A DNA stretch of 64,000 nt. It comes from Pseudoselenomonas ruminis (GTDB taxonomy: Bacteria > Bacillota > Negativicutes > Selenomonadales > Selenomonadaceae). The stretch spans positions 62,001-126,000 of the forward strand of contig NZ_VTOY01000006.1 in the NCBI RefSeq assembly GCF_008271295.1. The letters are read 5' to 3'. Under the pieces are notes generated by a model, which saw only the letters and a list, made by a program, of their open reading frames with translations, was not told where the DNA came from and ran no database searches. Both the position numbers and the translations under genes were made by a program. Shown here one piece after another: positions 1 to 9,912 of this stretch; positions within the stretch are counted from its first letter, which is position 1; each line of letters opens with the position of its first letter.

Positions 1-376
1 CCATGCGGACATCGGTATAGATTTTTTTATCTGTCACAATATCCCCCTGCTGGATTGCCGTACTCGCAGGGTGATCCATTGCCTCAGCTACATCAGCAAA
101 TGCACCAGCTGGCACGATATCAGCTGGCACTTCGACTACCTTGAGCATATCGTCTTTGACGATGGTACGCTCCGGTATATCCTGTTTGGCCACAACTACT
201 TTGACCTTCAATTCTTTGCCCGCACTCTTCGTATTGGAATCCACTCCTGATAGCGAAAAGTAGACGAGCAATCCCATAAAACAGCTGAACATAACCGCCA
301 GTATGACCCATTGCCGGTAGGTGATCTTGTCCAGTAAATCTTTGAAATTTCCCGACGAATTAGGTATTTTCAACAT
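1..376 (-). CDS. cpaB: Flp/Tad pilus assembly protein CpaB, 5' part only
   Basis: The gene runs off the left edge, so only about the first 125 codons are visible. The start ATG at 374-376 follows a GGGGAG ribosome site. The product has a short cytoplasmic N-terminus, one membrane segment (about residues 23-42) and then an SAF-like stretch (VVVAKQDIPERTIVKDDML) followed by VEVPADIVPAGAF. This arrangement is typical of CpaB/RcpC, the periplasmic protein that works with the secretin RcpA in Flp pilus assembly of diderms. A divergent prepilin peptidase next door supports a Tad locus continuing leftwards. Family call is by recognition of the SAF pattern; the C-terminus cannot be seen. Confidence 0.75.
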   Translation of the reverse strand, partial: MLKIPNSSGNFKDLLDKITYRQWVILAVMFSCFMGLLVYFSLSGVDSNTKSAGKELKVKVVVAKQDIPERTIVKDDMLKVVEVPADIVPAGAFADVAEAMDHPASTAIQQGDIVTDKKIYTDVRM

Positions 377-671
377 TTACGAAAGTCTCCCCATTATTAA
401 GTTTCAGTAAAAAAGTCCTATTTTGTGTCCTAATTTGATTCTAATAACAACATGAGTATAACATACTTCTTCGTGTTATAGAATGATTTTTATTAACTTT
501 TTTTTACATTTTACGCGTATTTTCTCGATTTTGTACGGTTGTTACAACATAAAATGTCATAAAATAATAAAAAACATAGCAAAAATAAGAAACTTCCTTT
601 TCATTTACTTTTGCCAGCAGATATGTTATGTTCAAAGAGATTAATACTGGATGAAAAGAGGATTAATTCGT
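377..671. other. AT-rich divergent intergenic region
   Basis: This 295-bp spacer separates the divergent cpaB and prepilin peptidase genes and must contain both promoters. It is AT-rich with several A and T runs around 490-570. I could not assign a convincing -35/-10 pair. Confidence 0.4.
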
Positions 672-1313
672 ATGAATACCTTCGTTTTACTCTTTATGAC
701 TATTATCCTAGCCGTTTTTTTAAGCCTTGCGGGCAATCGCTGGATTGATAAACTCTATGCCGCTTCGCCGGATATTCTGAGCTTTCCGCAGGACATCGCC
801 AAGCGGAGTTTTATCCGCCGCCGGGGACTGGCCTTTCTGCTCGGCGTTCTGTTTTCGCTGACGGCTTTGCGCCATCTCGGCATGATTCCCATCCAGCTCT
901 ATTTCCTGTTCGCCTTCGAATATCTGCTGCTGCTCTACACCTTTACCGATTTCGAACAGCAGGTCATCTTCGACAATATGCTGCTGCCTTTTGCCCTGTT
1001 TGGCGGCATCTATACGACTGTGATGGGAATGCCGGTCTTTGACCATGCGTTGGCAGCCGCCGCGGGCGGCCTCTCTTTCCTGCTGCTTTCGGTTCTTACC
1101 CGCGGCGGTATCGGTGGGGGAGATATCAAACTGATCGCCGCGCTCGGTCTCTGGCTTGGCACCGAGGCACTGCTGACCATTGTCATCACGGGCCTGATTC
1201 TCGGCGGAATTGCCGCCCTGCTGCTGCTCGTCACCGGCAAAAAGAAACGCAACGAATATTTCGCCTACGGTCCCTACTTCACCATCGTAACGATACTCCT
1301 TACCGTTTATTAA
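672..1313 (+). CDS. Prepilin peptidase, A24 family (CpaA/TadV type)
   Basis: Integral membrane aspartic protease that cleaves prepilin leader peptides at the inner membrane. The two catalytic aspartates of the GxGD class are visible: Asp93 in FTDFEQQVIFD and Asp151 in GGIGGGDIKL. The 213-residue protein is mostly hydrophobic and lacks the CxxC methylation domain of longer GspO/PilD enzymes, as expected for Tad-type peptidases. An in-frame ATG lies at 651, but the AGAGGA ribosome site at 656-661 fits the ATG at 672. The gene is divergent from cpaB, so it probably serves the Flp pilus. It is followed by a long hairpin and the composite repeat. Confidence 0.85.
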   Translation: MNTFVLLFMTIILAVFLSLAGNRWIDKLYAASPDILSFPQDIAKRSFIRRRGLAFLLGVLFSLTALRHLGMIPIQLYFLFAFEYLLLLYTFTDFEQQVIFDNMLLPFALFGGIYTTVMGMPVFDHALAAAAGGLSFLLLSVLTRGGIGGGDIKLIAALGLWLGTEALLTIVITGLILGGIAALLLLVTGKKKRNEYFAYGPYFTIVTILLTVY

Positions 1314-1355
1314 ACAAAAAGGGACAGTAAAAAACCTTTACGTTTACATAAAAGA

Positions 1356-1405
1356 CAGAAGCCCTCATAAGTTAGATTGATTAATCTGACTTATGAGGGC
1401 TTCTG
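1356..1405. terminator. Long perfect hairpin after prepilin peptidase gene
   Basis: Arms of about 23 bp (CAGAAGCCCTCATAAGT and its complement) enclose a GATT loop, with one G-T pair. There is no strong T-run after it, so it may be a weak terminator or another structured element. Confidence 0.55.
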
Positions 1406-1476
1406 CTAAATGATCAACGTACTTTTTACCAATTACAGTTTGTAGGTTCGTGGAACCTTATTCGAAGCAGCTCTTC

Positions 1477-1677
1477 GCCGCCGCTAGGGGCAGTGCCAAC
1501 ACTACGCGGGAGATGTTTTTCTAAACGAAATTTTTATCTTTAATTAAGCATCGAAAAAGTTGCAAAACGCGCTTCGCTTGAACGGTAGCAATTTTTCGAC
1601 GAACGGTGAGGATAAAAATTTCGTTCTTCACGAAAAACATCAAACACTTCGTTTATGGCACTGCCCCTAGCGGCGGC
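1477..1677 (+). repeat. Foldback unit alpha of copy A
   Basis: A 201-bp hairpin unit with 22-bp perfectly complementary ends at 1477-1498 and 1656-1677 (core CTAGGGGCAGTGCCA and its complement). A second internal stem pairs AACGAAATTTTTATC at 1524-1538 with its complement at 1611-1625. The apex carries the oriented motif ACGCGCTTCGCTTG. Confidence 0.85.
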
Positions 1678-1746
1678 TGAGTCTGTGGCGAGTTTCGCAG
1701 GGCTACCCCCTCCGAGGGCGTAGCAATTCGTGCCGGCTCTAACCGA

Positions 1747-1945
1747 GGCGGCGGGGGCCCCAGTACCATAAGCGTAGCCTTGACGTTCCGCGTGAAGCAA
1801 GAAATTTTTGCCTGCGTTCTCGTTGGAAAAGCAGTTTCGTCCAAGCGAAGCGCGTTTAACTGTTTTCCAACTCTTAATTAAAAGGCAAAAATTTCTTGTA
1901 GCGGGTTGTCACCGGTGGAGCGTTGGTACTGGGGCCCCCGCCGCC
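1747..1945 (-). repeat. Foldback unit beta of copy A
   Basis: A 199-bp hairpin unit with 22-bp perfectly complementary ends at 1747-1768 and 1924-1945 (core GGGGCCCCAGTACCA). The apical motif is present in the opposite orientation (CAAGCGAAGCGCGT), so alpha and beta are inverted relative to each other. Its reverse complement is nearly identical to the unit at 63431-63629. Confidence 0.85.
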
Positions 1946-2009
1946 GGCAACTTACCTCGAACATGAACTGGGTACTACGCCCCTGCAAACTGTAATTTCA
2001 CGTTTTTTT

Positions 2010-2864
2010 TTAGCGGATATGGGCTTCAGCGGCCTGCTGACGCAGACGGGCGATACGCTCAGCGGTTTCCGGATGCGTGCTGAACAAGTTGGCAATGGCT
2101 TTGCCAGACCCTTTCAGCGGGTTGACGATATACATATGAGCCGTAGCTGGCTGTGCCTGTGACATCGGCTGAGCATGCGTTGCATAATACTCGATTTTCT
2201 CCAGGGCATCAGCCAAATAATTCGGATTGCCGCAGATTTCGCCGCCATCGTGGTCAGCTTCATACTCACGCGAACGGCTGATAGCCATCTGAATCAGCAT
2301 GGCGGCAATCGGCGCCAGAATAACCATCGCCAAAGCCGCAATCGGATTGCCGCCGTCCTCATCATCCGAATTGCCAAAGAATGCCAGGAACTGGGCCGAA
2401 TAGGTGATGACCGTCGCCATCATGGCCGCAATCGTTCCCGTCAGGATATCGCGATTCTTGACATGGGAGAGCTCGTGCGCCAAAACACCCGAAAGCTCAT
2501 TGTAGTCGAGCACGTTCATGATTCCCGTCGTGACGGCCACAGCTGCGTGATCCGGATTACGCCCCGTAGCAAAGGCATTCGGAACATCGCTGTTGATGAT
2601 GCAGACCTTCGGCATCGGCAGGTTGGCATTAGCGGCCAGCTTCTCCACGAGCTGGAAAAGCTGCGGCGCATCTTCGCGGGAAATTTCCTGGGCACCAGCC
2701 GATTTCAGCGCCATCGTGTCACTGAACCAGTACATGAACATATCCATGCCCAGCGACAGGAGCAGCATCGCCATCAGGCCGGCCTTGCCGCCAATCAGGC
2801 CGCCCACAAACATCATCAGGGCTGCCAGCAGAACCATTAGTAAGAGAGTCTTGAGATTATTCAT
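2010..2864 (-). CDS. htpX: Membrane zinc metalloprotease HtpX (M48)
   Basis: Inner-membrane M48 protease involved in quality control of membrane proteins. N-terminal hydrophobic segments (about residues 4-26 and 29-47) precede the zinc motif HELSH at 130-134; SREYEAD around 198-204 supplies the third ligand Glu. A second hydrophobic pair lies near 145-195. The length of 284 residues is normal for HtpX. The start ATG has an AAGGAG site. It lies 7 bp downstream of the terC-like gene and is probably co-transcribed with it. Confidence 0.93.
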   Translation of the reverse strand: MNNLKTLLLMVLLAALMMFVGGLIGGKAGLMAMLLLSLGMDMFMYWFSDTMALKSAGAQEISREDAPQLFQLVEKLAANANLPMPKVCIINSDVPNAFATGRNPDHAAVAVTTGIMNVLDYNELSGVLAHELSHVKNRDILTGTIAAMMATVITYSAQFLAFFGNSDDEDGGNPIAALAMVILAPIAAMLIQMAISRSREYEADHDGGEICGNPNYLADALEKIEYYATHAQPMSQAQPATAHMYIVNPLKGSGKAIANLFSTHPETAERIARLRQQAAEAHIR

Positions 2865-2871
2865 TATTCCT

Positions 2872-3564
2872 TCACTCCTTATTGTGATGATTGATATACC
2901 AGCCGATAAGTAAAACGGCTGCTACAAAAGCGATTTTCAAATACAGGGCATAGGGGAGGAGGCAGGCGCCAACGGCCTTGTCGGCCACCATGAGCTCCGC
3001 CGCCGTATAACCTAAGATGGCCGCGCCGGCATAGATGAGCGCCGGAACCTTCAGCATTATCATCAGGAAGACCTGCGCGCCGAACAATACGATGGGGATG
3101 GAAATCAGCAGGCCGCAGATAATCAGGCTCCATTTTCCCTCGGGCACGGTATTGGCCACACCGGCCAGCGATAAGATGTTGTCGATACTCATGATAAAGT
3201 CAGCAATCAGGATAGTCCGCACTGCCGCCGCAAAGGTTGTCGGCTGGCTCGCTTCCTCGCCCTTTTCCTCACGGTGGTCCGTGACCAGCTTCACGGCAAT
3301 GTATAAAAGTGCCGCGCCGCCAATTGCCTCAATGTAAGGCGTTGCCAAAATCCCCGTGGCAAACAGCGTGCAGATGATGCGGATAAAGACCGCACCAAAA
3401 CCGCCAATCAGGATGGCCTTGCGCCGATTGTGATTTGGCAGGTTCTTGCAGGCCAGCGCGATGAGAATCGCATTGTCGCCGGACAGCAGCAAATCCAGGA
3501 GCAAAATTCCCGAAAGAGCGGCCAGCCATTCCGGCGAAAACATACCAGCAAATAAATTTTCCAT
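2872..3564 (-). CDS. TerC-family membrane protein (YjbE/YkoY type)
   Basis: Multi-pass TerC-family protein. The conserved acidic membrane segment LLDLLLSGDNAILIALA near the N-terminus and the second FIMSIDNILSLAGV repeat are visible. The family is linked to Mn2+ efflux and metalation of exported proteins. ATG at 3564 with an AGGA site is preferred; a longer TTG start at 3594 is possible but overlaps the upstream terminator. The leader carries a yybP-ykoY riboswitch, which fits Mn2+-induced expression. About 230 residues. Confidence 0.85.
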   Translation of the reverse strand: MENLFAGMFSPEWLAALSGILLLDLLLSGDNAILIALACKNLPNHNRRKAILIGGFGAVFIRIICTLFATGILATPYIEAIGGAALLYIAVKLVTDHREEKGEEASQPTTFAAAVRTILIADFIMSIDNILSLAGVANTVPEGKWSLIICGLLISIPIVLFGAQVFLMIMLKVPALIYAGAAILGYTAAELMVADKAVGACLLPYALYLKIAFVAAVLLIGWYINHHNKE

Positions 3565-3592
3565 TTTTCCTATCACATCTTCTTTCTGTACC

Positions 3593-3647
3593 AAAAAAAC
3601 CTTGACCTATATACAGTCGTATTATGACTTTATATAAGATCAAGGTC
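3593..3647 (-). terminator. Riboswitch-controlled terminator before terC-like gene
   Basis: On the minus strand GACCTTGATC pairs with GGTCAAGG and is followed by a run of seven T. The 5' arm overlaps the end of the riboswitch aptamer, so the two structures should be mutually exclusive. Confidence 0.8.
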
Positions 3648-3745
3648 TTGCTTACTAACGATTAGCCGGCCGTACCGGGATGTATGACATCCGTACTGAC
3701 GATATCAGGCCGTTCAGCTACTCCCCTTGTGGGGTATATGATTTG
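3634..3745 (-). promoter_or_regulatory. yybP-ykoY manganese riboswitch
   Basis: The minus-strand leader contains the two conserved loop motifs of this class, AAGGGGAGTAGC and GCAAGACC, separated by the expected paired region (GGCC and GGCCGGC segments). This class binds Mn2+ and typically controls TerC-family and efflux genes, which matches the downstream gene. Confidence 0.85.
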
Positions 3746-3756
3746 TTTATGGCTAT

Positions 3757-3785
3757 AATATATCATAGCCGATTCGACATTGCAA
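3757..3785 (-). promoter_or_regulatory. Sigma-70-type promoter for riboswitch/terC/htpX
   Basis: Minus strand: -35 TTGCAA (3780-3785), 17-bp spacer, -10 TATATT (3757-3762). It lies directly upstream of the riboswitch. Confidence 0.7.
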
Positions 3786-3818
3786 GCAAAAATGTCAAAT
3801 AGTCAGCTAAAATTTTGA

Positions 3819-5876
<2,058 letters not shown>

Positions 5877-6197
5877 TCATTCCGTAACCAAACTTGTTTC
5901 CGTTGTTTTCTTCGTTGAATCCGCTGTATCTATCGTCGTAAACGTCAGCTCTGAGCGCCGCTTTAACGTAAGCGGCGATATTACTGACAGGTATATTTTA
6001 TCGTCGGTCAGCACGAGCGATTTTATCGACTCATGCTCGTCCTCGGGGCCAAGTTCCAGCGTATTTATCACGCGGCCAGCCTCCCGTTTAGCCGCGAGCA
6101 GTTCCCGGCCCGGACCATTCTGAAAGAGGGCAAAATCCTGGATGGATATGACATCTTTCGTCCGGACCGACACGCCATTGCCTAAATGTAAAAACAT
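5877..6197 (-). CDS. remB: RemB/YaaB-like DUF370 protein
   Basis: A 106-residue protein starting MFLHLGNGVSVRTKDVISI. It matches the DUF370 (RemA/YaaB) family and sits in the same place as B. subtilis yaaB, between recF and gyrB. RemA-type members are DNA-binding regulators of matrix genes; the role here is inferred. Its ATG overlaps the TGA of the upstream dciA gene (TGATG), indicating translational coupling. The C-terminal half is Ser/Thr/Lys-rich and longer than in RemA. Confidence 0.75.
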   Translation of the reverse strand: MFLHLGNGVSVRTKDVISIQDFALFQNGPGRELLAAKREAGRVINTLELGPEDEHESIKSLVLTDDKIYLSVISPLTLKRRSELTFTTIDTADSTKKTTETSLVTE

Positions 6198-7150
6198 CAG
6201 TGTTCACCTCTGACTTTCTTACCCAGCTTGATGACTGAGTAACGCTTTGGTGCCTTATAATCCTTTGGCCGGTGCAGGTTGAACCGCAGCCGGTAAATCG
6301 TCCGCACGATTTCATCTTCGGTCAATTGTTCCGGCGGCAGGCAGCGGTAGAGCATTACGAGGTTCTTGGCCTTAATGCTTTCGGTATCTGATACATCCAC
6401 TTCCGAAGCCAGCTGCTGTACCATCGAAGCGCGCTGCTCATTTAAGAGCTTCGGCGTGCACTCGGGCACGTATTCCCGCACTTCCTTGCAGCGCGCCCAG
6501 GGGATATCCCGCAGGACTTGACGCACCCTGGCTGCTAAAGCCTCCCGCTGATTGCGCGCGCATACGGGACAACGAAGCTCGTCTTTGGGACACAGCGTAC
6601 CGCAGTCCACACAGGGGTGCCATTCCTTTGATGCCCGCAGCTTTTCCATCTGCACATGCTTGCGGAAGAGTTCCCTTGCCCTGGCGACAATATCCGAATC
6701 CATTCCGTCACTACCTATTTGCTCAGACTCCTGCATTTCCTCGGCCGTCAGCAGGACCTGCTGGCGGTTTTTGCCCCAGTTATACTCCGGCTGGGTATGC
6801 GCAATGCGGATATCGTCAATCCCGTCAGTATCGGGATGCTCCCAGCGGCGGCAAAAGGCAATGCCCGCAATCATCTTCTGGCCCGCATAATTGTTGACCA
6901 TCTGGGTAATTTGCTCCTGCATCATTATCAGGTTGTTGCGAAGCGATGGATTGCCGCAGTAAAGATACAGGATTTCCTTGCGGATTCCCTGCGGTTCCGT
7001 ATGCCTGGCATTGAACGGACCAACAATATCCTCCCAATGCCAAAGCACCCAGTGCATGAAGAAGCGCTTCTCAAAGGCAGCGCCCTTGCCGTGCACCCAA
7101 CGGGGAATAACGGATTTTACTTTTTCCAGTCCTGGTGTACGCTTTGCCAT
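6197..7150 (-). CDS. dciA: DciA-like DUF721 protein with added zinc-ribbon region
   Basis: The N-terminal ~100 residues (KSVIPRWVHGKG, FFMHWVLWHWEDIVGPF, LYLYCGNPSLRNNLIMM) fit the DUF721/DciA family, which loads or assists the replicative helicase in bacteria lacking DnaC/DnaI. This protein is 317 residues, much longer than typical DciA, and carries a Cys cluster CVDCGTLCPKDELRCPVC at about 180-197 that looks like a zinc ribbon, followed by a helical C-terminal region. The ATG at 7150 has a GAGGT site; longer upstream starts run into recF. recF, dciA and remB are tightly packed. Confidence 0.75.
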   Translation of the reverse strand: MAKRTPGLEKVKSVIPRWVHGKGAAFEKRFFMHWVLWHWEDIVGPFNARHTEPQGIRKEILYLYCGNPSLRNNLIMMQEQITQMVNNYAGQKMIAGIAFCRRWEHPDTDGIDDIRIAHTQPEYNWGKNRQQVLLTAEEMQESEQIGSDGMDSDIVARARELFRKHVQMEKLRASKEWHPCVDCGTLCPKDELRCPVCARNQREALAARVRQVLRDIPWARCKEVREYVPECTPKLLNEQRASMVQQLASEVDVSDTESIKAKNLVMLYRCLPPEQLTEDEIVRTIYRLRFNLHRPKDYKAPKRYSVIKLGKKVRGEH

Positions 7151-7154
7151 TCTA

Positions 7155-8258
7155 TTACCTCGTAATCCGGCCCGCCTTGACATAAAAATACGTACCAATA
7201 CGCTCCTGCGGGAAATAAGCCGCATCCGTTGCCGTAATCATCGTCTGGATGCGCTCCCTGCGGATATACGTCATCAATTGCTGGCGCCTCGAAGCATCCA
7301 GTTCACTCATGACATCGTCGAGCAGCAGGATAGGGTATTCCCCGGTTTCCGACCGCAGGAACTCGAGCTCCGATAGTTTGAGCGAGAGCACTCCCGTGCG
7401 CTGCTGTCCCTGCGAGCCGAAATTCCGCAGATTGATGCCATTGACTGTGAGCACAATATCATCATGATGGGGCCCACGGGTCGTTGAACCGCGCAGGATG
7501 TCCACCTCACGATGTGAAGCCAGCTCTTTATTATACCATGAAGCGAGGTCGTTTGTCATATCCCCCTCGTCCATGCCGTGAATCTCATAGGCAATCGAGA
7601 GGTTCTCCCGGTTGTCCGATATGCGGCGCTGCATGAGATTGGCCAGCATGTTGAGTTTCTTTACAGCCTCCTGACGCTTTTTCGTGATTTTGACAGCACT
7701 TTCGATGAGCTGCGGGTCCCAAAGATCCAGCATATCTGACGCGGCCTTGCGTTCACGGATGCGTTTCAAGAGCGTATTGCGCTGGGTCACGATGCGGTTA
7801 TACTGCTGAAGCTCATGATAATAGGCAGGACTTGCCTGCGAAATCTCAGCGTCTAAAAAGCGCCGGCGTCCAGCCGGCGCTCCTTTTATCAAAAATAAAT
7901 CTTCGGGAGAAAACAGAACCGTATTGATACTGCCGATTAATTCCTTCGGGCGGATTGGATGCTCATTCAAGAGAATCCGGCGCCGTTTTTCGCGGCTGAA
8001 CTGGAATTCCAAATGATTTCCCACGCCCAGGCGGTCAAAATCGAGCTGAACGGATGCCGCCGGCTGTTCCCAGCGAATCAAATCCGTATCGCTGTGCGTA
8101 CGGTGCGAATGGCCTAACGAGGCATAGTAGACCGCCTCGAGAATATTCGTCTTTCCCTGAGCATTCTGCCCCAGAAACACGTTGATATTCGGGTCAAAAT
8201 CAAGCTGTATCTCGGAATAGTTCCGATAATTTCTTAGTAAAATAGAACGCACATACAT
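7155..8258 (-). CDS. recF: DNA replication and repair protein RecF
   Basis: SMC-like ATPase that helps load RecA at single-strand gaps. Walker A GQNAQGKT (30-37), the ABC-type region around FGSQGQQRTGVLSLKLSE and Walker B ILLLDDVMSELD (from about residue 310) are present. Length 367 is normal. It is part of the conserved dnaA-dnaN-S4-recF order. Confidence 0.97.
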   Translation of the reverse strand: MYVRSILLRNYRNYSEIQLDFDPNINVFLGQNAQGKTNILEAVYYASLGHSHRTHSDTDLIRWEQPAASVQLDFDRLGVGNHLEFQFSREKRRRILLNEHPIRPKELIGSINTVLFSPEDLFLIKGAPAGRRRFLDAEISQASPAYYHELQQYNRIVTQRNTLLKRIRERKAASDMLDLWDPQLIESAVKITKKRQEAVKKLNMLANLMQRRISDNRENLSIAYEIHGMDEGDMTNDLASWYNKELASHREVDILRGSTTRGPHHDDIVLTVNGINLRNFGSQGQQRTGVLSLKLSELEFLRSETGEYPILLLDDVMSELDASRRQQLMTYIRRERIQTMITATDAAYFPQERIGTYFYVKAGRITR

Positions 8259-8292
8259 TCTTTTTAATCTCCTGTTCGGTAAGACGGCGGAT

Positions 8293-8514
8293 TTACTCCT
8301 TTGTCACCCGCCAGGCGCCCATGCCTTCGATTTCCACTACATCACCAGGATGCAGCTTACGGCGGCGGGCACTTTCCGTCTCGCCATTGCGTTTGATGCG
8401 GCGCTCTTCGATGAGCATTTTGACTTCACCGCCAGACTGCAGCACACCAGCCCATTTTAGGAACTGGTCCAGCTGGATTTCTTCGGTTTCAATTGCGATA
8501 TCCTCAATCTGCAT
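8293..8514 (-). CDS. S4-domain RNA-binding protein (YaaA type)
   Basis: A 73-residue S4 domain (LDQFLKWAGVLQSGGEVKML, IKRNGE, GDVVEIEG). It lies between dnaN and recF as B. subtilis yaaA (rlbA) does; that protein is linked to ribosome assembly. It starts 13 bp after dnaN. Confidence 0.88.
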   Translation of the reverse strand: MQIEDIAIETEEIQLDQFLKWAGVLQSGGEVKMLIEERRIKRNGETESARRRKLHPGDVVEIEGMGAWRVTKE

Positions 8515-8527
8515 GGGGAAAACCTCC

Positions 8528-9640
8528 TTAGTGCGCCGTGCGTACCGGCGTTACGATGTAGATAAATTCCTCATCATCCGACTCGCGGACAGCAGCCGGC
8601 GAGAGGGGCTGATTGAGCTTAATCTGACAGGTCTCGCTGTCAATATTTTTCATGACATCCATGATGTACTGGGCATTGAAGGCAATCGTCAGCTCCGGAC
8701 CTTCAATCGAAGCAGCCACCGACTCCTCGGCATTACCGATATCCGGATTGTTGGAAGTGATGTGAACCTGATTGTTCGCAAATTCCAGCTTGATGATGTT
8801 GTAGTCACCAGCGCGGGAAATCAGCGAAACGCGGTCAACGGCCGAGCTGAATTCGCTGGCGTCGAGCGTGACGACCGTAGCAAATTCCGGCGGAATGACG
8901 CGGTGATAATCCGGGAAAGCACCCTCAATCAGACGCGACGTCATGTAGAGGTTCTCAAAGGCGAAGCTGATCTGGTTGTAGGTACAGGTAACCGTGACAT
9001 CCGTCGGGATTTCCGACGTCATATTGTGGAGAAGTTCCTGCAAAATACGGGATGGAATGATGACTTTGATGTTGCCGATACTCTCATCAAACGTCTCGTA
9101 TTTAACGGCGAGGCGATGGGTATTAGTAGCAGCCATCGTGACTTTCGTGTCAGCGACTTCCAGATAGCAGCCCGTAAATACCGGACGCGACTCGTCGTTG
9201 GAGCAGGCAAATACCGTCTTCTTAACCAAAGAACGCAAAACGTTATCTTTGATTTTGAACTGAAGGTTTCCTTCCATTGGTTTGATGGTTGGGAACTCCG
9301 AAGCGTTCATGCTGAGAAGGGTGAAGTTGGCCTGATTCGACTGGATATGCACAATCTTCTCTTCACGATTAAAGGAAAGCGAGACACTATCCCCAGGCAG
9401 TTTGCGGATAACTTCCTGGAAATAACGTCCGGAAATGGCGATTTGTCCCGGTTCTTCAATCTCGGCTGGGATACGGCAAACCATGCCGATTTCATAATTG
9501 GTTGCCTGGAGCTCTAAGATTCCCGCTTCAGCTTTAAGGTAAATACCCGAAAGGATGGGCGTTTGCGGCTTGGTGGCTACGGCCTTGGATACAATCTGTA
9601 AGGCACTGACCAGTTCATTTTTGGCACAGGATATTTTCAT
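8528..9640 (-). CDS. dnaN: DNA polymerase III beta subunit (sliding clamp)
   Basis: 370 residues, the expected length for the beta clamp. It starts MKISCAKNELVSALQIVSKAV, contains the ATNYEIGMVC segment and ends YIVTPVRTA (the family usually ends in a PMR-like motif). A GAGAGGA site precedes the ATG. It forms the dimeric clamp tethering Pol III and is located downstream of dnaA as usual. Confidence 0.97.
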   Translation of the reverse strand: MKISCAKNELVSALQIVSKAVATKPQTPILSGIYLKAEAGILELQATNYEIGMVCRIPAEIEEPGQIAISGRYFQEVIRKLPGDSVSLSFNREEKIVHIQSNQANFTLLSMNASEFPTIKPMEGNLQFKIKDNVLRSLVKKTVFACSNDESRPVFTGCYLEVADTKVTMAATNTHRLAVKYETFDESIGNIKVIIPSRILQELLHNMTSEIPTDVTVTCTYNQISFAFENLYMTSRLIEGAFPDYHRVIPPEFATVVTLDASEFSSAVDRVSLISRAGDYNIIKLEFANNQVHITSNNPDIGNAEESVAASIEGPELTIAFNAQYIMDVMKNIDSETCQIKLNQPLSPAAVRESDDEEFIYIVTPVRTAH

Positions 9641-9748
9641 TTTTGGTGGTCCTCTCTTTTTTTTAATATTACTCGGAGTATTTTTAAATAAATAGCCGTC
9701 GTAGTAGTAGGGCTTGTGGAAATGTTGAAAAGTGGCTAAAACCCAATG

Positions 9749-9889
9749 TTATCAACGATTTTCCTGTGGGTAAGATGTTTATAACAAGAGGGGAGGTTAT
9801 CCACACAATCCACGGTGATAACCTCCCCTGTATTTTATCCACATTCTGTCGACAAGAAATCCGCAGGACTTTCCACAGAGTTATCCACG
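9749..9889. other. DnaA-box cluster between dnaA and dnaN
   Basis: Plus-strand 9-mers: TTATCAACG (9749), TTATCCACA (9798), TTATCCACA (9835) and TTATCCACG (9881). The second lies in one arm of a hairpin, AGGGGAGGTTATC (9789-9801) with its complement (9817-9829). With the upstream cluster this resembles the bipartite oriC layout known from B. subtilis. Confidence 0.75.
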
Positions 9890-9912
9890 ACGATTCTGTT
9901 CATAAAAGGCCG

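Larger units (their letters stand above)
1431..1997 (+). repeat. Composite foldback element, copy A (567 bp)
   Basis: Non-coding element between convergent genes. It is enclosed by a 12-bp perfect inverted repeat (AATTACAGTTTG at 1431-1442, CAAACTGTAATT at 1986-1997). Inside are a second imperfect closing stem (GTTCGTG near 1447 with CATGAAC near 1960), two ~200-bp hairpin units (alpha and beta) and a ~69-bp spacer that has its own hairpin (GCTAC near 1702 with GTAGC near 1720). A second full copy at 63385-63940 is in reverse orientation and a deleted copy lies at 52596-52737. Open reading frames inside are by-products of the repeats. I do not recognise the family; mobile element, structured RNA and chromosome-organising site are all possible. 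Confidence 0.85.

Noticed and set aside
1540-1844. Open frames inside copy A (86 and 63 codons), including one starting MDETAFPTRT
   Set aside because: They lie in the foldback arms. A similar frame (MNETAFPTRT) at 63532-63726 in copy B exists because the DNA is repeated; the frames shift relative to each other halfway and have no ribosome site.
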